A DNA stretch of 40,149 nt. It comes from Tissierella sp. GTDB taxonomy: Bacteria; Bacillota; Clostridia; Tissierellales; Tissierellaceae. The notes under the pieces are model-generated. The model saw nothing but the letters and a program-made list of their open reading frames with translations, was not told the DNA's origin and did not search any database. A program made the translations under genes and the position numbers. Every line of letters starts with the position of its first letter. The first letter of the stretch is position 1. Positions 32,129 through 40,149 of this stretch are shown piece after piece. Where the stretch lies: assembly GCA_012735585.1 (NCBI GenBank), contig JAAYGX010000040.1:1-40149 (forward strand). Reading direction: 5' to 3'.

Positions 32129-35100
32129 GTGAAGGAATACAATTTAGATAGTTTAAAAAAGCAAAGATTTAGAATCAAGGATGCCATGAGAAGAGGAATA
32201 TGTTTACTATTGGCATTGATTATGATTTTCCCGGCAGGGGTTTTTGCGGCGGAGGATGACGCAATCTGGAATGACTATAAAAGTCAATTAAAAACACACT
32301 TATTAAATCAAAATGAAAAAGAATATGTGATTACCTATAAGGGGAGTCAAGCAGATAGTAGTTATTTTGCAGAAACAAAAGCGAAAGAGCTATTTGACCA
32401 AGTTATGAAAGAGATACCAGTCAAAAATGGTAGCTTAAATATTAAATCGAAGGCGATATTGCCAGTATGGGAAGGAGAAACCCTTAAGTCCAAAAGACAT
32501 ATCCTTACTTACTATAACTCAAAGGCAGATTTAGATAAAATAGACAAGGTGCTAGAAAGTGCCTTTATAGATATTGTCAGTAATTATGATACAGATATAG
32601 ATCGTGTGAATGAAGCCATTAAGTATGTAAAAAAAGGCGGAACATTAGGTTTAAGCGATGTTGATGGAGCTACTGATAAAATATATGATACCGATGGGAA
32701 CATGAATACCCAGGTCAGTGAGCGTGTGTATGGGATTATTTTCTCAATGTTACTGGATAAGTTGGGATATAAGAATAGTGCCAATAATGATTTAACAAAC
32801 ATGGTAACAATTTTAGGTACTGATCATAAAATAAATGTTATAAATGGCAGTGTTACACCTCTGATGAGTACAACAGCAACAAAAGCTCAAATAGACTATG
32901 AAATAGGACTTGCTATAAATGAAATCAATAATTCTCAGTCAATAGATGAGCTTAAAACCCTGGCTAATGGAATAGAGAGTGGTCTAACAATCACAAAGCT
33001 AAATCAAATCAAGAATAAGATATCGGAAATTGAGAAAGAAATTGAGAGATATGAAGATAAATATGATGTATTATTAAATACAGCAGTTAAAGCGGGGATT
33101 AATGATTTAACGGTAAGATTTAAAGCTTTAGTGGATGCAAGAACTGATTTTTTAACTAGTTTAAATACTGAAAAAGTCTTTATAGCAACGAAAACCGTAG
33201 AAAATGCAGAGGCAAGTAAAACGACGGCTAATGCAACCATTGCCTATGATGCAGTAGAGAGCTTGGTTAGTGATGGGGCTGATAAAACTGCTCTAATAGA
33301 TAGAATTAAAGCTGTAGAAGCATCTATAATAGCAGCAGATAATGCTCAAAAAGCTGTAATAGCTGCTACCAAAGCAGTCGTGGATGCAGAAACTGGTGTA
33401 AATCGATACTTCAACGGACAAATCAGCACTGAAGATATAGAAACTTTGATTGCTGAAGCATATGGTATGGTAAATAAAGATGAAGTGGATGCGACAACTA
33501 AGGCTGATTTAACTACTAAGCTTGAGGAAGTAAAAACAAGAAAAGATAAAATAGAAGAGGTTATCGAAGCTGTAGTAGCAATGGAAGAGTTATTTGATGA
33601 AGATGATATAGATGATATATTGTCTATTGTTGACAAGGGCGATAGTGGCTATACAAATACTACTACCATAGGCTATTTTAATGCTGTAAATGAAGGTAGG
33701 GATAATAATGCTATTGGAAGTACTTTAAGTACTAGAATAACAGAAATAGATAAAGTATTAGCAGCTATAGAAGCAGCAAAAGGAATGGTAAAAGAAGCGG
33801 ACATTAAAACAGCTAGAGCTGTTGTTAAGAAGATTGGTACTAAATTTATTGAAATTAAAAATTTGCTGGACACCTATATCGATAAGAAAGAAGAAGAATT
33901 AGTAGAAGGTGAACCAGATAGGCTGATAGCGGTTGCCAAAGAGGCGATACAAGAGGCTTATAAGCTGCTCATGGAAGATGAAGCACCATTTAACGATAAA
34001 TCTACTTCAATAAAAGTAGCGGATGCCATTAAAAATGCAAAAACACAAAGAGGTAAAGTTAAAGATTCATTAGAGAAGATAAAGATGGACAGTGCAATAG
34101 GTGCCATGGAAGCAACGCAAAAGGCTAAAGATGCAGTAGCTTTGGTAATGGTAACTGAATTAAGAAAAGACTACAATAACGCAGACAAGTTAGTGTCAGC
34201 AATAAGCGATACCACATCCTTCGAATATATAGAAGCTATAGGCAGTGGAGATGCTAGGGAAGGAAACTTTGTTAAGATTAAAGAAAAGCTTCGCGGACAA
34301 TTAGATCCCTTAGGAGCGATAATAGGTCAATCAGAAAATGAAAAAGCGGCTAGAGATGCAGTAACTAAAGTAGAAAATAGCTTAAAAGAAAAGGATTATG
34401 ATGCGGCTGAAATAGCAATAAACAAGCCATTGATTGATGTTAATGTGAAGGGTGATTTAGAAGAGAGATTAAAGGTTGTAAAGACTGTAATTGATGCTAC
34501 AAATGCAGTAATCGCAGCAGAAAAAGATCCAGGTGCAGCAGGCCTCGGAGAAATACAAATTAAAATTGATGCTATTGTAGCTAAAAGATATATTGAAATC
34601 CAATTGACACTTCAAGGCAGATTGGATCAAGTTACAAATTCGCAAAATGCCATAAGAGCAGTAGAAGCTGCAGAGGCTGCTTTGGAGCAATATTTATCAA
34701 ATCAAAGTGAAGCTAACAAGAATAACTTAAATACTAAAATTAGTACTACTGGACCTCTAATAGAAGCTGTGAAGGACTCTAAGGTAAAAAAAGATTTAGA
34801 GAAAAGGATCGGGGCTGTAGTAAGTGCTCGTGATGCCAATCTTTCTTTTGAAGCGGTTGACAAGATCCTATCTGAAATAGAGGCCAAACTACAATCTATA
34901 CTGATAATTAGTGGAACTCCTATAACGGATCATTCAAGCTTTGATAATAGTATTGAAACTTTAGAAAGTGATATAACTGAAGCAGAAGCTCTTGTAAAAT
35001 TAGTTAAAGATAAAACCCAGTCAGCTAGTTTAAAAACTAGAATAACAAATATTAAAAATGCCAAAGATGCTGGCAGCTTAATCGTAACTGCTGAAAAAAG

Positions 35101-37063
35101 CCACCCAACTTATGTGAAAAAGGAAATTACAGCTGCGGAAAAAGCTGTAGCAAAAGTAGCAGACAGTGGAATATACAAAGATATTAAAGTAAATTTTGCA
35201 TCAAGAGTAGATTTTTTAAATGTAGAATTTAATAAAAAAGTTGAATATGATAATGCTAAAAAATTAGTAGACAAGGCATTCGAAACTATGAAAGAAAGTG
35301 ATATCAACAAAGCAATCGACTACGTATCAAAAATGCAAGATTCTGTAGATAAAAAGAAATTCAATGAGGGGGATTCATCAGTTACTCCAAAGATTAATGG
35401 TATTCAGAACATTGTAGATAAGCTTGCAGGAACAGTAAGAGATAAGATCAACAACGCAATTCCACTAGTAGCAGTCAATGACAAAACCGCTGCAAAAGCA
35501 GTGACAGATGCCAAGAAGTCATTTGAATCATTCAAAAAAATCGTTGGTAATGCTGATAATAAACTGGTAGTTATGCAAAAATCAGAAGATCAAGTGGTGA
35601 AATATAAGGAGGCTTATGATGGAGTTGGCGGGCATATACCACATTACAATAGCAGTTTAGGAGTTTTAGATAAGTCCTTGAATATCTGGAAGCTAATGAC
35701 AGCAGCTGAAAAGTCTAAGAAAAAAGAAGATGTTGAAGCGATAAGAAAGATACATCTTGTAGGCATGACCTTTGAAGATATAAAAACTGTAATCGGAAGT
35801 GTTGATCCAGTTGATATGACAGTAAAAGTGGATTCATATAAATTGATAGCAGATGGTTTAGAAAATAAACAGAAAGAGCTGGAGGACTATCAAAGTTCTG
35901 AAGCTGATAGACAAGAGCAGGCTCAACTTGCTATTGATAAAGCAAAAGTAGTTCTAAATAATTATGCTACTAAAACTGTCGGTGAGGATGTATATGATAA
36001 AAAGGCAAGAAAAGATGGAGTAAGAACAAATTTAACCATAGAGATAAGTACTGCTAGGATAGCAATTGAAGGTATAAAGGATGCAGCTGTTAAAAAGACT
36101 AAATTAGCTGATCTTGCTAAGATAGAGGTCTATAGGGATGCTATAGTTGCTGTAGGTAATGCTTTAGCATATCCTACTCAAGCTACCTACAAAGCTGCTG
36201 AATCGGCAGTAAAAAAGTGCAGCTATGACTATGGTTTGGTTTTAGCTGAACTGCAAAGCGAACTTAGAGACATAAACGATATATTAGATAGTTATGCAAA
36301 GGCTGAGAAGGCTACAAAGCTTGTAGAAATAGCAGAGCAGACAAAACTTCAAAGTGATGTAGACAAAGCAAGAATGGATGTAAATATGTTGGATGATAGT
36401 AATCCAGCTAAAAAACTACTTGGCGAGAGACTTGATGCTGTTCAAAAATTCATCGATACAAAAGATGATGTGGATAGGGATGCAACCACTGCCGCAAGGG
36501 GATTGCTGGAAAAAGCACTGATCAACATAACTCAGGCTAGTAGATATTTTGACCTTACAACGCTTACGGATCAACAAATACTGGAAGCTTATGCACTCCT
36601 TAGAGGAAGGGAAGGGGTGGATGAGGAAGGTAAGCCTATAATAGAAGCAGGTGCTAGGCACTTTATTAGGGATGCAAAGTCTGAGATTAATAAGATATCG
36701 GATATCCTTCTTAAGGAAACACTGAATAAGCTAATAATCCAAAGAGAAGAAGAACTTGAGAGTGCATTGCATGAGATACACATCAAAGCATCTGAGAATC
36801 TATTGAGCATTGCAAATGTGGCTGCAAACGAAAGACTTGCCTTGGCAACAGATCGAAGCAAGGTGGAATGTGGAGAATGGACAGAAGAAAAATGGACTGA
36901 TGAAAGACTAAAGCTGGAACAACAGGCGAGAAGAGCCATTGAGGAAGCTAGAAATACAATAGATGAGATGTTTTTGCCAGGATTTATGACACAAAAGGAT
37001 AATTTAATGAGATGGCTAAATGAGATTATCGGTGATTTGGCTAATGAAAATGCAGAAGACTGA
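32129..37063 (+). CDS. Giant secreted helical-repeat surface protein (ended by in-frame TGA)
   Basis: 1,644 residues to the TGA. Start GTG at 32129, ten bases after AAGGAGGT. Signal peptide about 19-41 (LLLALIMIFPAGVFA, cleavage before AEDD). Residues 42-250 form a unique domain that may be a degenerate transglutaminase-like fold (weak guess). From about 250 onward the protein is made of roughly 70-80-residue Ala/Lys/Asp-rich helical repeats of the form AVxxAE...DVDxARxxVxxL.DS..K..L..RLxAV; the clearest copy is DKARMDVNMLDD ... LGERLDAVQKFID near residue 1420. The TGA at 37061-37063 interrupts the same frame that stays open to 37897. No SLH or LPxTG anchor is visible in this part. It probably forms a cell-surface or adhesin layer with the preceding SLH protein. 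Confidence 0.85.
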   Translation: MKEYNLDSLKKQRFRIKDAMRRGICLLLALIMIFPAGVFAAEDDAIWNDYKSQLKTHLLNQNEKEYVITYKGSQADSSYFAETKAKELFDQVMKEIPVKNGSLNIKSKAILPVWEGETLKSKRHILTYYNSKADLDKIDKVLESAFIDIVSNYDTDIDRVNEAIKYVKKGGTLGLSDVDGATDKIYDTDGNMNTQVSERVYGIIFSMLLDKLGYKNSANNDLTNMVTILGTDHKINVINGSVTPLMSTTATKAQIDYEIGLAINEINNSQSIDELKTLANGIESGLTITKLNQIKNKISEIEKEIERYEDKYDVLLNTAVKAGINDLTVRFKALVDARTDFLTSLNTEKVFIATKTVENAEASKTTANATIAYDAVESLVSDGADKTALIDRIKAVEASIIAADNAQKAVIAATKAVVDAETGVNRYFNGQISTEDIETLIAEAYGMVNKDEVDATTKADLTTKLEEVKTRKDKIEEVIEAVVAMEELFDEDDIDDILSIVDKGDSGYTNTTTIGYFNAVNEGRDNNAIGSTLSTRITEIDKVLAAIEAAKGMVKEADIKTARAVVKKIGTKFIEIKNLLDTYIDKKEEELVEGEPDRLIAVAKEAIQEAYKLLMEDEAPFNDKSTSIKVADAIKNAKTQRGKVKDSLEKIKMDSAIGAMEATQKAKDAVALVMVTELRKDYNNADKLVSAISDTTSFEYIEAIGSGDAREGNFVKIKEKLRGQLDPLGAIIGQSENEKAARDAVTKVENSLKEKDYDAAEIAINKPLIDVNVKGDLEERLKVVKTVIDATNAVIAAEKDPGAAGLGEIQIKIDAIVAKRYIEIQLTLQGRLDQVTNSQNAIRAVEAAEAALEQYLSNQSEANKNNLNTKISTTGPLIEAVKDSKVKKDLEKRIGAVVSARDANLSFEAVDKILSEIEAKLQSILIISGTPITDHSSFDNSIETLESDITEAEALVKLVKDKTQSASLKTRITNIKNAKDAGSLIVTAEKSHPTYVKKEITAAEKAVAKVADSGIYKDIKVNFASRVDFLNVEFNKKVEYDNAKKLVDKAFETMKESDINKAIDYVSKMQDSVDKKKFNEGDSSVTPKINGIQNIVDKLAGTVRDKINNAIPLVAVNDKTAAKAVTDAKKSFESFKKIVGNADNKLVVMQKSEDQVVKYKEAYDGVGGHIPHYNSSLGVLDKSLNIWKLMTAAEKSKKKEDVEAIRKIHLVGMTFEDIKTVIGSVDPVDMTVKVDSYKLIADGLENKQKELEDYQSSEADRQEQAQLAIDKAKVVLNNYATKTVGEDVYDKKARKDGVRTNLTIEISTARIAIEGIKDAAVKKTKLADLAKIEVYRDAIVAVGNALAYPTQATYKAAESAVKKCSYDYGLVLAELQSELRDINDILDSYAKAEKATKLVEIAEQTKLQSDVDKARMDVNMLDDSNPAKKLLGERLDAVQKFIDTKDDVDRDATTAARGLLEKALINITQASRYFDLTTLTDQQILEAYALLRGREGVDEEGKPIIEAGARHFIRDAKSEINKISDILLKETLNKLIIQREEELESALHEIHIKASENLLSIANVAANERLALATDRSKVECGEWTEEKWTDERLKLEQQARRAIEEARNTIDEMFLPGFMTQKDNLMRWLNEIIGDLANENAED

Positions 37064-37897
37064 TATCTTCGCGCAGAGAAGCTGATAAAGGAGGCCTCCG
37101 ATGCAGTAGAAAAGGCTGCTAGGAGCAGAGAAGAAGCCGATAAGGATAAATTTAATATGGACTTGAAGGCTGGAAAGGATGCAATTTTCTTTGCCCAACA
37201 GGCAATACATGCTATTCCAGCAGGATATAATGTGGAGAAGGTTCAAGGCTTGCAAAAAGTCTTAGACGGACTTCAAATGCTATGGCAAAACATCAGTGAT
37301 GGAGTTACAGATGAAAAGACCATCGCTGAGGCTAGAGAGTTGATTGAGATTGTCAAACAGAAATTGCAGGCGTGGAAAACGGGCGATGAGACAGAAAAGA
37401 ATGTTGAAATTGCTTTTACTATTGCAAGGAATAAGGTAATGGGGATAATAGATAACGCAAAGAGAATAGAACTAAATCTTGAGCTGGATGCTTTAGAAGA
37501 ACAGTTCACGGCTGACGGAGGACAAGTGATCATTCCAAACGATGGAAAGAACAAGCAATCTGACTTTGATAAAGCAAGGGCTGCTGTATTGAAGGCGGTA
37601 GAGACTAGACTTCAAAAGGATGTGGATGCGGCTAGAAAGCTGGTTGCCAAATTAGTAGATGGACCATCTAAAGATGCGATGAACAGGATATTGGATGGGA
37701 TAATCATAGAAAAGTCGGAAGAAGAAAAGCGTAAAGAAGAAGAGGCAAAACGTAAAGAGGAAGAGAAGAAACGTAAAGCCGAAGAAGCTAGGAAAAAGAA
37801 ATATCCAGGTATTGATGATGCACTGGATTCAAGGAATAGAGATACAAACACTCCTGATCCAAAATGGGGAGAAGAAAAAGGATTTAAGAAAAAATAG
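37064..37897 (+). pseudogene. C-terminal 278 codons of the giant surface protein (after in-frame TGA)
   Basis: Reading directly on from the TGA in the same frame gives YLRAEKLIKEASDAVEKAA and a further 250 residues of the same helical repeats (DVDAARKLVAKLVDGPSKDAMNRILDGI, given here only as DVDAARKLVAKL), then a Lys/Glu-rich run (KRKEEEAKRKEEEKKRKAEE) and a basic tail ending GFKKK. The first internal ATG is at 37157, without a ribosome binding site; the GGAGG at 37090 leads to an out-of-frame ATG that stops after two codons. I therefore read it as the original C-terminus lost to a nonsense change (for example TGG to TGA). Reinitiation at 37157 would give 246 residues. Confidence 0.7.
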
Positions 37898-37905
37898 AGA
37901 TTCAC

Positions 37906-37938
37906 AAAACAGGAGATAAATTTATCTCCTGTTTTTTT
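37906..37938 (+). terminator. Intrinsic terminator of the surface-protein gene
   Basis: Perfect palindrome AAAACAGGAGATAAA / TTTATCTCCTGTTTT with T residues to 37938. It lies after the original stop at 37897, supporting that the coding unit once extended that far. Confidence 0.92.
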
Positions 37939-38022
37939 AAAAACTAGTGAATTCATAATTATTGGGTATCTACATTATGTGAGTGTAAGTACAAATAATT
38001 TAGGAAATAAAAGGAGATTTCT

Positions 38023-38655
38023 ATGTGTGGAAGATTCATGCTTGATAGTGATATAGAAAATATATTAAGCCAGTACAAAATATTAAAAAATAAAGCAGGT
38101 GCTTACAATAAAGGAGATATCTATCCATCAGAAAGCATACCAATTGTCATGGAGGGTAATAATTTAAGGGTTTTACAATTAACCAAGTGGGGATTTCCTC
38201 TCAGTGAAAAAAATAAGCTTGTTATCAATGCAAGAAGTGAATCAATAGTTGAAAAACCAATGTTTAGAAATTTATACTTTAGTGGAAGATGTATTATTCC
38301 TGCTAGTTTATTTTATGAGTGGAAGGATGAAGGAAATAGAAAGAAAACAAAACATAAAATCTATTTACAAAATCAAAGTACTGCTTCATTGGGAGGAATA
38401 TTAAAATATTCCTTAAATGATAAAGGAGAAAAGGAGCTTTCTTTTGTAATAATAACAACTGAAGCAAATAAATATATGAAAGACATTCATTCAAGAATGC
38501 CCCTAATAATAGATAGTGAATCCTATGATTATTGGCTAGATAGTAAAACCTCTATAGATATCATAGACGAAATAGTTAAATCGAATGTAAATCATAGGCT
38601 AATTATAGAAAGAGATAGTGAAGTTGAACCTTTTGAGCAGATGAAACTGTTTTAA
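38023..38655 (+). CDS. SRAP-family protein (HMCES/YedK), abasic-site DNA-protein crosslink repair
   Basis: 210 residues, normal for the SRAP family. The initiator Met is followed by the catalytic Cys2 in MCGRFML, which becomes N-terminal and links to abasic sites in single-stranded DNA. Other active-site residues are visible: Asn in VINARSE, Glu in FYEWKDEG and His in HSRMPLII. It protects abasic sites during replication. AAAGGAG lies before the ATG. It is a single gene; no LexA-type box was recognised upstream. Confidence 0.93.
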   Translation: MCGRFMLDSDIENILSQYKILKNKAGAYNKGDIYPSESIPIVMEGNNLRVLQLTKWGFPLSEKNKLVINARSESIVEKPMFRNLYFSGRCIIPASLFYEWKDEGNRKKTKHKIYLQNQSTASLGGILKYSLNDKGEKELSFVIITTEANKYMKDIHSRMPLIIDSESYDYWLDSKTSIDIIDEIVKSNVNHRLIIERDSEVEPFEQMKLF

Positions 38656-38727
38656 AGGATAAATAATCAGACTGCATTGTAATATGATTGTATAATCATA
38701 TGGATATCTACCAACACTAATCCCTGG

Positions 38728-38837
38728 GTTCTAGAACTGTAAGACTAAATATAAGTAAAACCAGATAACTAATATGATGAAGATGACAGTTAAGCGTGTA
38801 AGGAGAGTTCACGCCTTATAAACCCTCCTGGTTTTAT
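38728..38837. ncRNA. Structured intergenic stretch, possible RNA
   Basis: The 320-base gap 38656-38975 contains no gene. It has the palindrome GTTCTAGAAC (38728-38737); AACTGT / ACAGTT (38735-38740 with 38786-38791); TAAAACCAG / CTGGTTTTA (38756-38764 with 38828-38836); and the hairpin AAGCGTG / CACGCCTT (38792-38817). The second and third pairings cross each other, so they would be alternative or pseudoknotted. The final stem is followed by TTATT. It could be a small RNA or a relic regulator. The SRAP gene has no other terminator, so it may simply end that transcript. Confidence 0.35.
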
Positions 38838-38905
38838 TCGAGAGATATATTTTAAGTGTGCCTAAACTATAAATAAATTTATTAATAAGTCGGCACAGAT
38901 GATGT

Positions 38906-38943
38906 AAAAATGAACATATTACACATATAATATGTTCATTTTT
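38906..38943. terminator. Bidirectional terminator downstream of sodC
   Basis: Perfect 16-bp stem AAAAATGAACATATTA / TAATATGTTCATTTTT with a 6-base loop. It serves the minus-strand superoxide dismutase gene and could stop plus-strand transcripts. Confidence 0.9.
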
Positions 38944-38975
38944 ATGGTGTTTCAAACTAAATCAAACCTATTTAT

Positions 38976-39446
38976 CTACCCTGCCTCTATAACCCCACAT
39001 CCAATCCTCTTACCAGAATCTCCAGCAGGTTGAGTCCTATAATCATCTGGGTTTTGGTGGATTAGTACGGATCTATCTATAATATCACTTACTCTGAATC
39101 TATCAGTGAAAAAACTCATTCTAGCATAGCCATTATTTGAAAACAATACTGGAAAATCTCCGGCATGGTTTCCGTGTGGCTGATTATCAGGATTATAATG
39201 TGAACCTGCAGATAAATAAGGATCCATCGGATCAATAATCTGGCATATACCATATTGATGAATATGAAAACCAAATGGGCCTATAGGATTAGAGCCATTG
39301 GCTGGTTGATATAAGGGAAGTCCCCAAACCTCGACAAATACTTCGGTACCTCCTTCAACACCATAAAAATATACATCCCCAGTCAAATTAGGTGCATAGA
39401 CACTGCCCCTTAATTTAGCATAAGCACGATTTATATTATTATACAT
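38976..39446 (-). CDS. Cu/Zn superoxide dismutase family protein, no signal peptide
   Basis: 156 residues. All metal ligands of Cu/Zn SOD can be matched: His-x-His in FGFHIHQYG, His in SHYNP, two His and Asp in PHGNHAGDFP, and His in VLIHQNPDD; the active-site Arg is in GKRIGCG and the disulfide pair is Cys in YGIC and IGCG. It should convert superoxide to peroxide and oxygen. No signal peptide or lipobox is seen, unlike most bacterial SodC, so it is cytoplasmic or spore-associated (the related Bacillus YojM differs in its copper site). The start at 39446 is supported by AAAGGAGGT eight bases upstream; a longer reading from 39482 overlaps that site. Confidence 0.92.
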   Translation of the reverse strand: MYNNINRAYAKLRGSVYAPNLTGDVYFYGVEGGTEVFVEVWGLPLYQPANGSNPIGPFGFHIHQYGICQIIDPMDPYLSAGSHYNPDNQPHGNHAGDFPVLFSNNGYARMSFFTDRFRVSDIIDRSVLIHQNPDDYRTQPAGDSGKRIGCGVIEAG

Positions 39447-39550
39447 ATAAAATACCTCCTTTCTATATACTATGAAGGACAAGGAAAAGAGGAATAGTTT
39501 TATTTGTAAAATTTAAACTTTTATAGTTTCATACTTTCATCACAAAAATA

Positions 39551-39559
39551 TGATATAAT
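39551..39559 (+). promoter_or_regulatory. Extended -10 promoter of the RelA/SpoT-domain gene
   Basis: TGATATAAT: a TG-N-TATAAT extended -10 located 33 bases before the start codon. No convincing -35 box. Confidence 0.5.
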
Positions 39560-39591
39560 ATGAGTGTAAAACGTTTTCAAGGGGGAAGGCA

Positions 39592-40149
39592 ATGAAACTA
39601 GAACTTTTTGATTTTATAGATGAAACTTTAAGCATATTGGATAAAAACTCAAACAAAATTAATGATGTAGCAGTGGAACTAGAGAAATTTTTTAATGATA
39701 GTTTTTTTATTAAGGACCATTTCCAAAATGTAAATTACAGAATTAAATCAGCTGAGAGTTTAAAAGAAAAAATACTTAGATATAATTTTTACGTTAAGTA
39801 TGAAACACCACAGAATTTATTGAGGGACTTATCAGATTTAATAGGTTTTAGAATTGAGTGTCGATTCGCAGAGGATGAAGGCAAGATTTACAAAGATATA
39901 CTCGAGTTATTTAAAATAGAAGAAGAGGATGGATATTATTCCAATCACCTTAATTCTGCAATTTCACTAAAGTTGGATGATAAGCAACCGCAAAAACAAA
40001 AAAATGGATTTGAAATATATAAAATGGATGGGAAGTACAAGAAAGATGATATAGAGATTAATTTCGAGTTACAAATCAAATCCTTAGTAAATGTATTCTG
40101 GGGTGAGATAGACCATAGAGTATTATATAAGAACTTCAACTATATGTTA
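39592..40149 (+). CDS. RelA/SpoT-domain (p)ppGpp synthetase-like protein (3' end outside window)
   Basis: 186 codons visible, running off the window. A RelA/SpoT nucleotidyltransferase domain is recognisable: YRIKSAESLKEKILR (substrate-binding lysines), then LSDLIGFRIECRF (the beta strand with conserved Gly-Phe-Arg), then FELQIKSLVNVFWGEIDH (family motif ExQ(I/V)(R/K)(T/S) ... W.E.(D/E)H). No HD hydrolase domain precedes it, so it belongs with the small or unusual synthetases rather than bifunctional Rel. It would make an alarmone such as (p)ppGpp; some relatives are toxins. GGGGGAAGG lies before the ATG. Confidence 0.82.
   Translation, partial: MKLELFDFIDETLSILDKNSNKINDVAVELEKFFNDSFFIKDHFQNVNYRIKSAESLKEKILRYNFYVKYETPQNLLRDLSDLIGFRIECRFAEDEGKIYKDILELFKIEEEDGYYSNHLNSAISLKLDDKQPQKQKNGFEIYKMDGKYKKDDIEINFELQIKSLVNVFWGEIDHRVLYKNFNYML

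Noticed and set aside
37090-37106. Independent gene starting at ATG 37101 after GGAGG
   Set aside because: The ATG is out of frame with the repeat protein and meets a stop after two codons.
37061-37140. TGA as a selenocysteine codon in the giant surface protein
   Set aside because: The only strong palindrome after it (GGAGGCCTCC) has no loop and is not a bacterial SECIS shape; a structural surface protein has no need for selenocysteine.
38691-38747. Purine-riboswitch-like words in correct order (TATAA, ATATGG, TCTACC, TGTAA, GACTA) in 57 bases
   Set aside because: There is no room for the P2 stem between TATAA and ATATGG, the P2/P3 pairings cannot be formed, and the next gene downstream is on the opposite strand. 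Chance or a decayed aptamer is more likely.

Overview
The window comes from a low-GC, anaerobic, probably spore-forming Firmicute of the Clostridia/Tissierellia type. The evidence is AT-rich DNA, strong GGAGG ribosome binding sites, a T-box leader, a clostridial [4Fe-4S] ferredoxin, an NQR/Rnf-type sodium pump operon, S-layer homology domains and a fragment of a YtvI-like sporulation membrane protein. No phage, transposase, CRISPR array, rRNA or tRNA gene was seen.

Layout. 1-3.7 kb (minus strand): the 5' part of an ABC exporter, its winged-helix regulator and an FMN reductase. 3.8-8.4 kb (plus): L,D-transpeptidase, cation diffusion facilitator, membrane J-protein, AI-2E-family permease and an FMN-binding lipoprotein. 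8.4-10.7 kb is a decayed zone: an M29 aminopeptidase interrupted by an in-frame TAG, then three gene remnants joined end to end. 10.75-13.9 kb: a three-gene SPFH/zinc-ribbon/TPM membrane module related to B. subtilis YdjGHI, but without PspA next to it. 14-16.4 kb: apt, a strongly folded intergenic element, and a FAD/Rieske oxidoreductase on the minus strand.

16.6-21.8 kb is a branched-chain amino acid ABC transporter operon (livKHMGF). It sits behind a promoter, eight 8-bp tandem repeats and a leucine-type T-box, so uncharged tRNA-Leu should switch it on. 21.9-26.0 kb holds ferredoxin, ftsH, mgsA, a cold-shock protein with a hairpin beside its ribosome binding site, and a cytoplasmic parvulin. 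26.1-30.0 kb is a compact five-gene operon of NQR type (B, C, D, E, F) with neither nqrA nor rnfC/rnfB. This is the most interesting system here: it has the NADH-oxidising NqrF input and the membrane core but no NqrA subunit.

30.3-37.9 kb encodes cell-surface proteins: a three-SLH-domain protein and a giant secreted helical-repeat protein cut by an in-frame TGA about 280 codons before its original end. 38.0-40.1 kb holds an SRAP protein, a structured intergenic stretch, a Cu/Zn superoxide dismutase with all metal ligands but no signal peptide, and the start of a RelA/SpoT-domain nucleotide synthetase.

A palindromic intergenic repeat family (consensus arms TGTCATTCTGAGCG and GAAGAATCTT) occurs four times (18.35, 24.11, 30.08 and 31.96 kb). 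One copy sits between the arms of a terminator-like hairpin. Intrinsic terminators separate most transcription units cleanly. All functional calls are from reading sequence motifs; no database search was run.
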